From positions 744,001-808,000 of the forward strand of contig JAAFYY010000001.1 of assembly GCA_014284505.1 (NCBI GenBank): 64,000 nucleotides of DNA. The letters are read 5' to 3'. Under the pieces are notes generated by a model. That model was not told where the DNA came from. It saw only the letters and a list, made by a program, of their open reading frames with translations, and searched no databases. Of the stretch, positions 45,178 through 55,965 are shown one piece after another. Source of the stretch: Streptacidiphilus sp. 4-A2 (GTDB taxonomy: Bacteria > Actinomycetota > Actinomycetes > Streptomycetales > Streptomycetaceae). Position numbers and translations under genes: made by a program. Every line of letters begins with the position of its first letter. Within the stretch, counting starts at the first letter, position 1.

Positions 45178-47696
45178 ATGCGCCATCGATTCATCCTGCC
45201 CAGATTCCTGGCCGCGAGCACCGCGGCACTCGCCCTGCTGATCGGCGTGTCCGCCGCACCGTCCCTGGCCGCGGCCGGGCCGGCGGCCAACATCCGTACG
45301 GCGGCTGCCGGTTCGCGCCACACCGCGGAGCCCGCGCCCGCGGGCGCCGTCCTCGGCGGTACCGACACCGGGGCCGTCCAGACCGGACGCCTCAGTGCCG
45401 CACAGATACCGCCGCGCCGTCCGCTCGCGCCGCAGCCCGCGGCGAAGGCGGGCGGCACGGCGGCCGCCGGCCGGGCCAGGGCCGACACCCAGTCCTGCAC
45501 CCCGGCTGCCTTCGGCGCCCTGTCCGGCCCGGCGCTGGCCGCCTATGTCGAGAACTCGACCACCGACTGCGTCAACTCGCTGTTCACCATCACCGGCAGC
45601 GACGCACAGCAGGTCTTCAACGAGACGCAGATGATCGCCGTCGCGCAGGCCTACCAGGGCCTGGCGGCGAACTACACCGGTGACGACTCGACCGGGATCT
45701 GGCAGCTCGTCCTCTACCTGCGGGCCGGCTACTACGTCCAGTACGGCGACCCGACGGACGTCGGCAGCTACGACGCGACCCTGTCCACCGACGTCGAGAA
45801 CGCGCTCAACGCCTTCTTCGCCAACCCGCAGACCGCGGACGTCTCCTCGGACAACGGCGACGTGCTGGGCGACGCGGTCGTCCTCACCGACAGCGCCAAC
45901 CTCCAGGGCGACTACCTCAACGTCTACCAGCGGCTGCTGGGCAGTTACAGCAGCTCCTGGGACGCGGACTACAGCATGGACGCGGTCATCTACGACGTCT
46001 ACACGCCGCTGTGGCGCGGACAGTACAACCCCGCCTTCGTCACCGCGCTGACCGCCGACCCCGGCGTCATCAACGCGCTCGACACCTTCGCGCTGGGCCA
46101 CACCGCCATGCTGGGCGGCGACAACACCTTCATGGACGCCGACGCCGGCAACGACCTGGCCGCATACGTCCAGTTCAGCGCGCTCCAGGCGCAGGTGCGG
46201 CCGCTGCTGCTGGGGCTGCTCCAGGCATCGTCGGTCTCCGGCCCGACCGCAGCGCTGTGGATGTCGGTCGCGCAGCAGGCCAACGCCTTCGACTCGGCCG
46301 ACTGCTCGTACTACGGCGTCTGCAACCTGGTGGCCCAGGCCACCGCGGCGGCACTGCCGACCACCCACGTGTGCAACCCGGAGATCACCATCCTGGCGCA
46401 GTCGCTCAGCGCCGCCGACCTGAGCGCGACCTGCTCCGAACTCGCGGGCCAGGACGCCTACTTCCAGAGCGTGGTGAAGGACAGCGGCCCGATCGCCGGG
46501 CAGTACAACGACACCGACAACATCGTGGTGTTCTCCAGTGATCTGAACTACGAGATCTACGCCCCGGTGATCTACGGGGTCACCACCGACAACGGCGGCA
46601 TCACCATCTACAACACCCCGTCCACGCCGGGCAACCAGGACTACTCGATCCTCTACCAGGACCCGACCACCGACGGCTACACGGACAACATCTGGAACCT
46701 CAACTACGAGTACACCCACTTCCTCGACGCCCGCTACGACACCATGGGCACCTGGGACGAGATGGAGACCGAGCCCAACATCTGGTGGATCGAGGGCATC
46801 TCCGGCTACATCTCCGCCAGCTACCGCGGTGTCACCGACACCGACGCGGTGACCGACGCCGGTGAGCACACCTACCCGCTGAGCACGCTGTGGCAGACCA
46901 CCTACGCCAACAGCAACGACGACCGGGTCTTTCCCCTGGAGCTACCTGGCGGTGCGCTACATGCTCGGCGAGCACCCGCCGACATGCAGACCATCCTGGG
47001 CGACTTCCGCGCCGGCAACTACACCGCCGCCTACGACTACTACGCCGACACCATCGGCACCCGCTACGACGCCGACTTCAACACCTGGCTCGACGGCATC
47101 GCCAACGGCACCACCGGCACCCGAAGGCCGCGTTCGGCGCCGCCGCCAACGGCCTGACGGACACCTTCACCGACCAGTCCGCCGAGACCGGCAACGGCAG
47201 CATCACCGGCTGGTACTGGACCTTCGGTGACGGACGACCGCCACCGCCAGGACCCCGCGCACACCTACACCACGGCCGGGACCTACCAGGTCACGCTGAC
47301 CGTGATGGACAGCACGGGCAGACGGCCACCACCACGCAGCCGGTGACCGTCGGCGGCAGCGCCGTGGGCGCGTGCACCGACACCAACCCGCAGCAGATGG
47401 ACCGCAACTGCTCCCGCGCCCAACCAGTCCGCAACCGCGGGCAACCTCGACTACCTGTGGATCTACCTCCCGGCCGGCACCACCACCCTGTCAGCACCTC
47501 CGGCGGGACCGGGACCGCCTACCTCTACTACGACCCCAGCACCTGGGCGAGCAGCACCACCTACACCGCCGACTCGACCGCTCCGGCACCAGCCAGAGCC
47601 TGACGGTCAGCAAGCAACACCACCGCCGGCTACCGCTACCTCAGCCTGTACGCGGAGACCGCCTTCAGCGGGGTCACCGTCACCACGCAGTACTGA
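45178..47696 (+). CDS. secreted M9 (collagenase-type) peptidase-like protein with altered zinc motif
   Basis: About 840 residues. Start ATG 45178 with AAGGAG; signal peptide FLAASTAALALLIGVSAAPSLAAA. Collagenase activator/HEAT-like region (FNETQMIAVAQAYQGLAANYTGDDSTGIWQLVLYLRAGYYVQYGDP, VYTPLWRGQYNPAFVTALTADPG), then the M9 peptidase part IWNLNYEYTHFLDARYDTMGTW ... NIWWIEGISGYISASY. M9 enzymes have HEYxH plus a downstream Glu; here residue 510 is Tyr (codon TAC), Glu511, His514 and Glu539 are kept. A PKD domain (DTFTDQSAETGNGSITGWYWTFGDG) and a PPC domain (AGNLDYLWIYLPAGTTTLSVSTSGGTGTAYLYYDP through YRYLSLYAETAFSGVTVTTQY) follow, as in M9 collagenases. Breaks near 46930, 47125, 47235, 47430 and 47600. 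Confidence 0.88.
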
Positions 47697-47705
47697 CCTT
47701 CCCCA

Positions 47706-47737
47706 GGCGGGGCCCCGGCACCCTCCCGGGCCCCGCC
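47706..47737. terminator. terminator after the M9 gene
   Basis: Perfect 10-bp stem GGCGGGGCCC / GGGCCCCGCC with a 12-base loop, 9 bases after the stop codon. Confidence 0.78.
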
Positions 47738-47790
47738 GTCCGCTGTCGTCAGGCCGCGACACCGGGCCGCCGAGCCAGAAGGAGCCCGCC

Positions 47791-49209
47791 GTGAACCACT
47801 CCCAGAGCGCCGAAGCCGTCCCGACCTGCCGCCGACGTCTTCGCCACCGCAGCCACGACCTCCCGGTGTCGGCGGCGCTGGCGGAATTCATGGGCCGGGA
47901 GTGGGGCCCGAGCCCGCTGCCGGACCAGGGCCGTCGACGGTCGCCGGGCTGACCCGGGCCGGCGTGCCCGGCTGGCCGAACGCCTCCCGGGACCCGGATC
48001 GTGGTCCCGGCCGGACGGGCCAAGACCCGGTCCAACGACATGCCCTACCGATTCCGCCCGCACCGCCTAACCTATCTGACGGGGATCAGTCTCCGGACGG
48101 AGTACTCGTTCTGGAGCCGGACGGGTCGGCCGTGCTGTATCTGCGGCCGCGTTCGCCGCGCGACGGCGAAGCGTACCGCGACCACGCCTACGGCGAGTTC
48201 TGGATCGGCCGGCGGCACAGTCCGGCGGAGGCCGGGCGGGAGCTGGACATCGCGGTCGAGGACCTCCGCCGCCTGCCGGACGCCCTGCGCACCCCGGCCC
48301 CCACCCGGCTGCTGCGGGCGTGGACGCCGGGTGGACGAGCTGCCCGGACGTCCCGACCCCGAACTGACCGCGGTGCTCTCCGAGTTGCGACTGCTCAAGG
48401 ATCCCTGGGAGGTGCAGCAGCTGCGCGAGGCGGTGCAGATCACCGTCCGTGGCTTCCAGGACGTGGCCGACGCCCTGGGCCAGGCAGCCAAGCACCCGCG
48501 CGGCGAACGCTGGATCGAGGCGTGTTCGGGCACCGCGCCGGCTGGAGGGCAACGGCGTCGGCTACCAGACCATCGCGGCCGCCGGAAGCAACGCCTGCAC
48601 GCTGCACTGGTGGCGCAACGAGGGCCCGGTGACGCCGGGTCAGTTGCTGCTGCTCGACGCGGGCGCGAGACCGACACCCTGTACACCGCGGACATCACCC
48701 GCACCCTGCCGATCAGCGGGACCTTCAGCCCGCTGCAACGCGAGCTGTTACCAGCTGGAGTTCGAGGCGCAGAGCGGGTATCGCGGCGCTGCGGCCCGGG
48801 GCCAGGTTCCGCGACTTCCATCTGGCCGCGATGCGGGTCATCGTCGCCGGACTGATCGACCTGGGCGTGGTGCGGACCGGCCTGGACGAGGCGATGTCCG
48901 CGCAGGACGGCCGCTACCGCCGCTACACCCTGTGCTCCAGCGGTCATATGCTCGGCATGGACCTGCACGACTGCGGCCAGGCCCGCGCCGCGACCTATCT
49001 GGACGCACAGTTGGAGGCCGGCCAGGTGCTCACCGTCGAGCCCGGCATCTACTTCCAGCCGACGACCTGACCCTGCCCCAGGAACTGCGCGGCATCGGCC
49101 TGCGGATCGAGGACGATCTGCTGATCACCCCGGACGGCGCGGAACTGCTCTCCGCCGGGCTGCCCCGCTCGCCGACGCCGTGGAGAACTGGCTGGCCGCG
49201 TTCGGCTGA
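47791..49209 (+). CDS. pepP: M24 Xaa-Pro aminopeptidase (PepP type), frameshifted
   Basis: About 475 residues. Start GTG 47791 with GAAGGAG. N-terminal domain (NDMPYRFRPHTAFTYLTGDQSPDGVLVLEPDGSAVLYLRPRS) and pita-bread catalytic domain with the five metal ligands in LLLLDAG(A)ETDTLYTADITRTLPISG (two Asp), SSGHMLGMDLHDCG (His), GQVLTVEPGIYF (Glu) and GIGLRIEDDLLIT (Glu). It removes N-terminal residues preceding proline. Breaks near 47940, 48005, 48085, 48330, 48520, 48665, 48750, 49065 and 49170. Complements the two secreted peptidases nearby in peptide use, though it is cytosolic. Confidence 0.85.
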
Positions 49210-49222
49210 TCCCCGCGCAGCG

Positions 49223-49256
49223 CCGCTGCCCGGACGGTGACCGGTCCGGGCAGCGG
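49223..49256. terminator. terminator between PepP and the depolymerase gene
   Basis: Perfect 13-bp stem CCGCTGCCCGGAC / GTCCGGGCAGCGG with an 8-base loop, 13 bases after the PepP stop; it lies between two convergent genes. Confidence 0.85.
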
Positions 49257-49312
49257 GCCCAGCAGCGCGGGCCGGGCAGCGCGGGCCGGGCAGCGCGGCC
49301 CAGCAGCGCGGG
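49257..49312. repeat. tandem GGGCAGCGCGGGCC-type repeat
   Basis: About four imperfect copies of a 13-14-bp unit between the terminator hairpin and the depolymerase stop. The unit resembles the right arm of the hairpin (GGGCAGCG), suggesting local duplication. Confidence 0.7.
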
Positions 49313-49313
49313 T

Positions 49314-50617
49314 TCAGCAGTGGGGACCCGATCCAGTAGCCGGGCGAGGTCTCTGGATGCTGCTGACGACGCTGGAACTGTACGCCCCGGCATCGTCATT
49401 TGAGCCGATCGCATAGCTCTCGGCACCGATGAAGTAGGAGCGGCCCGCCAGGTTCTGCGCCACATTGTTCGTGGTCCAGCAGTTCGGCAGCGGCGAGGCG
49501 GAGGGGTGGCGTAGGCTGGGTGTGGGTGTGGGGGTCACGGTCGGCGTGGGCGTGGGCGTGGGCGTGGAGGTCGGCGTGGGCGTGGGGTCGGTGTCGGGGT
49601 GCTGCCGCCGCCGGGGTTCTCCAGCCCCCAGAACAGCCCGGTGTAGTAGCTGGGCAGATGGTGTTCAGGAAGAAGGCCCCGGTCTGGCCGCACGGCCGGT
49701 CCCGGTACCGGGGTTGACGGCAAGTCCGTGCTGCATGCCGGAGATGGAGTACAGCTCGACCGCCGGACTGCCGCTGCTGTCGTCATAGACGGACTCGGTG
49801 GTGCCGCCGGTGAGCGACTGGGTGCTGGAGGCGGTCTGGGGGATCCCCCACGCTCCTGTCCACTGATCCATCTCCTCCGTGGCGTTGGCAGGGTTGACGG
49901 TGGTGTCCGCCGTGCCCTGCCAGATCGCCACCCGCGGCAGGCGGCCGGTGTAGCCCGGATCCGAGCCGGTGATCAGCGAGGTCCACTGCGCCTCGGTCTT
50001 GCTGACCGCCCCGTCCATGCAGGTGTACGCCGAGCTGGAACCGCCGGTGGCGCACTGCGCGGGCAGGCCGGAGTCGATGGAGCCGCCCGCGAACACGTCG
50101 GGGTAGTCCGCGAGCAGCTCGGAGGCCAGGCCGCCGCCCGCGGACAGCCCGGTGACATAGACCCGGCTGGGGTCGATGCGGTAGTTGGCCTCCATGTACT
50201 GGACCATCTGGATCACCGAGGCCGCGCCGCCCTCGCCCCGGGAGTCCTGGGAGGGGTCGAAGAAGTCGAAGCAGTCCTCGATGTTGTTGGAACTGGTCTG
50301 CTGCGGATAGACCATGTCGAAGCCCACTGGTCGGCGTACTGCTGCCAGCCGGAGTCCTGCTCGTAGTCGGTGGCGTTCTGCGTACAGCCATGCAGGGCGA
50401 CCACCAGCGGGGCCTCGGCCTGCGGGGCGGCGGAGACATAGCTGTACATCTGCAACCCGCCGGGGTTCGAGCCGAAACTGCTGACCTGCTGGAAGGTTCC
50501 GGTGGCGGCGGCCGCGGGGGTGGACGTGGCGACGGCGGCCAGGCCGGCGGCCAGCAGCCCGGCGGTGACGGTCAGGGTGACGGTCCGCAGGAACCGTCTG
50601 ACGCGGGGTGGACGCAT
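49314..50617 (-). CDS. phaZ: secreted PHB depolymerase-type esterase
   Basis: About 434 residues. Start ATG 50617, signal peptide RRFLRTVTLTVTAGLLAAGLAAVATSTPAAAA. Esterase_PHB domain: FGSNPGGLQMYSYVSAAPQAEAPLVVALHGCTQNATDYEQDSGWQQYADQ (oxyanion region HGCTQ), QTSSNNIEDCFDFFDPSQDSRGEGGAASVIQMV, lipase box VTGLSAGGGLA (Ser), IWQGTADTTVNPANA (Asp) and GMQHGLAV (His). Then a Thr-Pro linker of about 25 residues and a C-terminal domain CWTTNNVAQNLAGRSYFIGAESYAIGSNDDAGAYSSS. It should cleave extracellular poly(3-hydroxybutyrate) or related short-chain polyesters; acetylxylan/feruloyl esterases share this fold. The divergent 3-hydroxybutyrate dehydrogenase gene favours the polyester reading. Breaks near 50325, 49690 and 49615. 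Confidence 0.82.
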
Positions 50618-50984
50618 GGGGGCTCCTCGGGTGGGGGTCTGCGGCTCGGGCGCCCTGCCGGGCAGGGCACCGCTTCGCTCCCGGCCGGCCGCGTGGCCGG
50701 CCGGCCGGAAGCTACTGGCGCCGGACGCTACGGCCCGGCCGCGGCCGGGGCCATGGCTCGGGGCGATACTCCCGGGCGGCCGCTGACGGGTTCCGGGCCC
50801 ATTGCGCCGCGCGCCCGCGGGCGGCAAGGGGGGCACACCACCGGCGCTCCCCGCCGTCACCCGCGCACACCACCGCCCTGCCCGCGCGTCCGGAACCACA
50901 TGGCCCGACCCGCCATGAACTGCCGGAGAATTATGGCGTCCGGCCACATGTCCCGGCCCTCGCTCCGTTCCTAGCGTTTCGACC
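50618..50984. promoter_or_regulatory. divergent promoter region with CCACATGTCC motif
   Basis: Separates phaZ (left) from the 3-hydroxybutyrate dehydrogenase gene (right). An A/T-richer strip at 50915-50955 (ATGAACTGCCGGAGAATTATG, CACATGT) is the likely promoter core. CCACATGTCC at 50944-50953 contains the palindrome ACATGT; its exact reverse complement is repeated in front of the CoA-transferase/ABC genes at 59784-59793. Confidence 0.4.
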
Positions 50985-51812
50985 ATGCAGAAGACCTCGC
51001 CCCACTCGCAGAGCACAGGCGTGAGCCCGGACGCCCCCGCCCTCCGCTACTCCGCGCCCGCCGAAGGGACCTTCCTGGCCGGGCGCAAGGCCCTGGTCAC
51101 CGGCGCCGCCAGCGGGATCGGGCAGGCCTGCGCGGTGGCGCTGGCGGCCGCCGGCGCGCAGGTGTACGTGGTCGACATCGCCGCCGACGCGGCCCGCCGG
51201 GTCGCCGCGGAGGTCGGCGGTACCGCCCTGGTGACCGACCTGTCCGACCCCGGCGCGGTGGACGCGCTGCCCGGGGACGCCGACATCGTGGTCAACAACG
51301 CCGGGTTGCAGCATGTCGCGCCGGTCCACGACTTCCCGCCGGAGCGCTTCGCGCTGATCCAGCGGGTCATGGTGGAGGCGCCGTTCCGGATCCTGCGCCG
51401 CACCCTGCCGCACATGTACCGCCAGGAGTGGGGCCGGGTGGTCAACATCTCCTCGGTCCACGGCCTGCGCGCCAGCCCCTTCAAGAGCGCCTATGTGACC
51501 GCGAAGCACGCGCTGGAGGGGCTGAGCAAGGTCGTCGCGCTCGAAGCCGGCGCGCATGGGGTGACCAGCAACTGCGTCTGCCCGGGCTATGTGCGCACCC
51601 CGCTGGTCGAGGACCAGATCGCCAACCAGGCCCTCGCCCACGGCATCCCGGAGGAGGACGTGGTCGAGCGGGTGATGCTGGAGCACAGCGCGATCAAGCG
51701 GCTGATCGAGCCGGCCGAGGTGGCCCAGGCGGCGCTGTGGCTCTGCTCCCCCGCCAGCGGCTATGTCACCGGCACCTCCCTGGTCCTGGACGGCGGCTGG
51801 ACCGCCCGCTGA
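50985..51812 (+). CDS. bdhA: 3-hydroxybutyrate dehydrogenase (SDR)
   Basis: 275 residues, one clean frame. Short-chain dehydrogenase: GRKALVTGAASGIGQACAVALAAAGAQVYVVDI (NAD site), DIVVNNAGLQHVAPVHDFPPERF (the NNAGLQHVAPV stretch is characteristic of D-3-hydroxybutyrate dehydrogenases), catalytic Ser in VVNISSVHGLRASPFKSAYVTAKHALEGL with YxxxK, and VCPGYVRTPLVEDQI. It oxidises 3-hydroxybutyrate to acetoacetate with NAD. Divergent from phaZ; ATG 50985. The N-terminal 30 residues precede the fold and are unusual for the family. Confidence 0.9.
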   Translation: MQKTSPHSQSTGVSPDAPALRYSAPAEGTFLAGRKALVTGAASGIGQACAVALAAAGAQVYVVDIAADAARRVAAEVGGTALVTDLSDPGAVDALPGDADIVVNNAGLQHVAPVHDFPPERFALIQRVMVEAPFRILRRTLPHMYRQEWGRVVNISSVHGLRASPFKSAYVTAKHALEGLSKVVALEAGAHGVTSNCVCPGYVRTPLVEDQIANQALAHGIPEEDVVERVMLEHSAIKRLIEPAEVAQAALWLCSPASGYVTGTSLVLDGGWTAR

Positions 51813-51923
51813 CGCCGTCGCCGGGACCACCACCGGGGCCACCGACCGGACCACCACCGGGCCCCCGACGGAGCGGCAGCAACCGCTCCGCCTGGGGCCG
51901 TAGCTGTGACAGGATGACCGCTT

Positions 51924-53902
51924 GTGGCAGACCAGATCCCGTCCGTCGCCGCCCGGTTGCGCCGCCTGGTGGAACTGCTCGCCGAGGACGCGCCCGCCGA
52001 GGAGTTCGAGGCCGTGGCCGCCGCGGCCCGCGCCGCGGGCGCGGCTCCGGCGGACATGGCCGAGGTGGACCGGGCCACCGGCGCGGCCCTGCGGGTGCGC
52101 AGCACCCTGCACCAGCGCCGGCGCCGGGAGACCGAGCTGACCGCGCTCTTCGACACCGCGGGCGACCTGGCCGCCCTGCGCGACCTGGACGCGGTGCTGC
52201 GCTCGATCGTGCGCCGGGCCAGGACGCTGCTCGGCACCGACACCGCGTACCTCACCCTGCCCGACGAGCAGGCCGGGGACACCTACATGCGGGTCACCGA
52301 CGGCTCGGTCTCACCGGTCTTCCAGGGTCTGCGGCTGGATCTCGGCGACGGGCTGGGCGGCCTGGTCGCGCAGAGCGCCCGCCCTACGCCACCGCCGACT
52401 ACCGTACCGACGAGCGCTTCCGGCGGCGCGGCAGCATCGACGCGGGCGTGCTGGAGGAGGGGCTGGTCGCGATCCTGGGGGTGCCGCTGCTGCTCGGCGG
52501 CGGCAGCAGCGGCCGGAAGGTCATCGGCGTGCTCTTCGCCGCCGAACGCAAGGCCAGGTCCTTCTCCCCCGACGAGGTCGCCCTGCTGTGCTCGCTGGCC
52601 TCGCACGCCGCCATCGCCATCGACACGGCCAGGGCGATCTCCGACACCCGCGCCGCGCTCGACGAACTGGCCGCCGCCAACGCGGTGATCCAGGAGCACG
52701 CCGCCGCCATGGAACGCGCCGAGCAGGCCCACGACCGGCTCACCGACCTGGTGCTGCGCGGCGGCGACGTGCCGGAGGTCGCCGCCGCCGCGGCCCGGCT
52801 GCTGAACGGGACCATCGCGCTGCACGACCCGCGCGGCCGGACGGTGACCACCGCCGGCCACGCGGACGGCGCGCTGCCGCCTCCCCCGGACGCTGCCCGC
52901 GACGACACCGACGCGGCCCTGGCCCGGGCCGTCGAGGACTCCCGGGCCGCGGGCCGGGCGGTGCGCCGGGAGGGTGACTGGGTCTGCGCGGTACTCGCCG
53001 GGCAGGAGTTGCTGGGCAGCCTGGTGCTGCACGGGCGCTCGCGGCTGGACGACCCCGACCGGCGGCTGTTCGAGCGTGCGGGCGTGGTCACCGCGCTGCT
53101 ACTGCTGCTGCGGCGGACCGTCGCCGAGGCCGAGAACCGGGTCAGGGGCGAGCTGATCGCCGACCTGCTGACCGCGCCGGGCCGTGATCCGGCGGGGCTG
53201 GCGGAGCGCGGACGCCGCCTGGGGATCGCCCTGGACCAGCCGCATCTGCTGCTGGTCGCCGAGGCCGAACCGTCCTGCCGGGAACGTCTGGCCGGGGCCG
53301 CCGCCCAGTACCTCTTCGGCAGCGACCGGATCAGCGCCGAGCACGCCGGGGCGGTGGTACTGCTGCTGCCGGACGACGGCACCGCGCCGGGCCCGGCCGC
53401 CCGCGCCGCCGCCGTCGAACTGACCCATCTGCTGGGAACCGCGGTCACCGTGGCCGCCGCCGGGCCCGCCGCCGGGCCGCAGCAACTGGCCGCGGCGCAC
53501 GCCGAGGCAGTCCGCTGCCTGCGCGCCCTGCGGCTGCTCGGCCGGGTGGGCGACGGCGCGAGCGCGCTCGAACTGGGCTTCCTGGGCGTGCTGTTGGGCG
53601 ACACGCACGATGTGGGCGGCTTCGTCCAGGGCTCGCTGAGCCCGCTGCTGGAGTACGACGCCCGGCGCGGCACGGCCCTGGTCGCCACCCTGGCCGCCTA
53701 CTTCGACTGCGCGGGCAGCCTGATCCGGGCCAAGGAGCAGCTGCACGTCCACGTCAACACGGTGGTGCAGCGGCTGGACCGGATCCAGGCGCTGCTCGGC
53801 CCCGGCTGGAACAGCCCGCAGCGCGCGCTGGAACTCCAGCTCGCGCTGCGGCTGCACGCCCTGACCGGGCCGGGCCCGGCCGCCGGGTCCGGCGGCGGCT
53901 GA
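51924..53902 (+). CDS. GAF-domain PucR/CdaR-type transcriptional regulator, one frameshift
   Basis: About 660 residues. N-terminal helical segment (MADQIPSVAARLRRLVELLAEDAPA), GAF domain (ELTALFDTAGDLAALRDLDAVLRSIVRRARTLLGTDTAYLTLPDE, DERFRRRGSIDAGVLEEGLVAILGVPLLL, FSPDEVALLCSLASHAAIAI), coiled coil, a CdaR GGDEF-like part, and the C-terminal PucR HTH (LVATLAAYFDCAGSLIRAKEQLHVHVNTVVQRLDRIQALLG). Break near 52378. Such proteins activate catabolic genes; position 111 bases after the dehydrogenase gene and same strand suggests it controls the surrounding degradation genes (inference). GTG 51924. Confidence 0.88.
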
Positions 53903-53930
53903 ACCGCGGCCGGGCCCCGCGGCCGGCCGC

Positions 53931-54839
53931 TCAGTCGCCGGACAGCCCGGCGGCGGCGAGCAGGTGACGGGCCACCACCCCGGCGCCGTGCTCGCCGATC
54001 AGCACGGTGTAGTGGTTGGTGCCCGGGACCATCCGGGTGACCAGCCCGGTGTCCTCCAGGGCCGCCGCCGCCAGTCGCCCGGGGTCGTACAGGCCCTGCT
54101 CCTCGCCCAGCAGTCCGCGCTGCGCCCAGAGCAGTTCGGAGGGCATGGCCAGTTCGTGGACGGCGGCCAGGACCTCCGCCGAGAACACGTCCACCCCGTC
54201 GACCCGGACCGCGTCCAGCCGGCAGGAGGACCGCAGTTCGGGTTCGGCGCCCACCAGGTCGTGCTGGACATAGACGTCCACCGCCGGGGACCAGGAGCCG
54301 GCGATGGCGGGGTGCTGCTGCCAGAAGCCGCGGTAGGCCTCCCGGTCCGGGAAGGTCAGCTTGAGCCGGGTCATCGCCGGTCCGATCACCGCGGTGATCA
54401 GCTCGTCCGGGCCCAGGTCGGTGGGCGCGGGGAAGCCCACCCCGCCGTCGATCAGCAGCAGCCGGCTGAACAGCCCGGGGTACCGGGCGGCGGCCAGCGC
54501 CGCCACGAACGCCCCCATGGAGTGCCCGGTCAGCACCACCTGCGGCAGGTCGAGCGCCGCGAGCAGCGCCGCCACGTCCCCGGCGTGCGCGCCGATGCCG
54601 AACGGGCCCTCGATCGCCGCGCTCCCGGCCCGGCCGCGCAGGTCGGGCGCCAGCAGGGTGACCCGCCCGGCGAGTTGCCGGGCGACCCGGGTCCAGCACA
54701 GGCCGTTGGCGGTGATGCCGTGCAGGGCCAGCACCACCGGGGCGGCCGGATCCGCGGCCGGCCAGCGGTGCAGTTCCAGTTCGCCGTCGGCGACCGGGAT
54801 CCGGAGTACCTCGGCGGATCCGTCGTGGCTCCCGTTCAT
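53931..54839 (-). CDS. alpha/beta hydrolase, last gene of the Liv-type operon
   Basis: 302 residues, one clean frame, cytosolic (no signal peptide). VVLALHGITANGLCWTRVARQLAG (oxyanion HG), nucleophile motif VVLTGHSMGAFVAALAAARYP (Ser near residue 103), acid region and catalytic His in VPGTNHYTVL (about residue 280). Start ATG 54839 overlaps the stop of LivM (ATGA), so it is made together with the transporter. This strongly suggests that the imported compound is an ester or thioester cut by this enzyme; an oligomer or ester of 3-hydroxybutyrate fits the surroundings (inference). Confidence 0.88.
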   Translation of the reverse strand: MNGSHDGSAEVLRIPVADGELELHRWPAADPAAPVVLALHGITANGLCWTRVARQLAGRVTLLAPDLRGRAGSAAIEGPFGIGAHAGDVAALLAALDLPQVVLTGHSMGAFVAALAAARYPGLFSRLLLIDGGVGFPAPTDLGPDELITAVIGPAMTRLKLTFPDREAYRGFWQQHPAIAGSWSPAVDVYVQHDLVGAEPELRSSCRLDAVRVDGVDVFSAEVLAAVHELAMPSELLWAQRGLLGEEQGLYDPGRLAAAALEDTGLVTRMVPGTNHYTVLIGEHGAGVVARHLLAAAGLSGD

Positions 54840-55965
54840 GGGACCGTCCTCTCGTTCTGCGCGTGCCTGGCCGCGCGGCGGTCGCGGGCGCCGCGGATGT
54901 GCTCGGGAAGTCGTACCACCCCGCCCGGCAGGGCGAACACCACCAGCACGAAGAGCGCGCCCAGCAGGAACAGCGGCTGCGACAGCGGGACCCGGACCAC
55001 GGCGGGCAGTCCGGCGATGGCGCCGGAGCCGGCCAGGTCGGTCAGCCGCTGCTGCGCCCAGGTGTAGAGGATCCCGCCGACGGCCGGGCCCCAGCGGCTG
55101 CCGGAGCCGCCGAGCACCACCATCACCAGCAGCGACAGGGTGAAGTCGGAGGTGGTGGTCTGCGGCGTGGCGCCGCCGGTGAGCAGCAGGTAGACGATGC
55201 CGCCGAGTGCGGCCAGGGTTCCGGCGACGACAAAGGCCACCAGCTTGTAGCCGTAGGGACGCAGGCCCAGTACCTCGACCCGGCGCTCGTTCTCCTTGAT
55301 GCCCTCCCAGACCCGGCCGATCGGCGAGCGCACCACCCAGTGCACCGCCAGCAGGGTGAACACCAGGTAGGCCAGGGCGAGCCAGTAGAGGTTGGCGGTG
55401 TGCGCGATGCCGGTGAAGGCGGCCGGCAGGCCGACCGCGGCCCGGCCCTCCTCGCCGCCGGTGACCCCGCCCGGGTCCTGGTTCACCAGGATGGACCCGG
55501 CCTGGGCGAAGGCGAGGGTCACCATGGAGAAGCCGATGCCGGTGACCCGCAGGCTGATCGAGCCGAGCAGCGCCGCCAGCAGCACCCCGAAAGCAGCCCG
55601 AGCAGTGCCGCTCCGGTGAAGGGCAGGCCGAGTTCCAGCATGAAGGTGTTGGTGGCGTAGGTGCCCGCGGCGAAGTAGACCGCGTGCCCGAAGGACAGCA
55701 GTCCGGTGCGGCCGAGCAGCAGGTCGTAGCCGGTGGCCAGGGCCCCGAAGAGCAGGCACAGGGCCAGCAGTTGCAGCTGCCCGGGGCTGCCTATCGGGCC
55801 CTGGAGCAGCCCAGGCAGCGGCAGCGCGCTGTACGGCGCGAGGACCAGCAGGAGCAGGGGCAGCGCCGGCCACCAGCGCAGTACCCGGCGGGTCCGGTCG
55901 CCGCCGGGGGCGTCGGCGCCGAACCCGGTGGCGGGCCCGGCGGACGTGGTCGCGGTGGTGCTCAT
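54836..55965 (-). CDS. livM: branched-chain amino acid-type ABC permease LivM
   Basis: About 376 residues with 9-10 helices. ALPLLLLVLAPYSALPLP, LLALCLLFGALATGYDLLLGRTGLLSFGHAVYFAAGTYATNTFMLELG, then after a break near 55600 FGVLLAALLGSISLRVTGIGFSMVTLAFAQ, SPIGRVWEGIKENERRVEVLGLRPYGYKLVAFVVAGTLAALGG (EAA-like loop), and VMVVLGGSGSRWGPAVGGILYTWAQQ. Typical LivM with Ser-Phe-Gly-His and IKENE motifs. ATG 55965 overlaps the LivH stop (ATGA). Confidence 0.9.
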
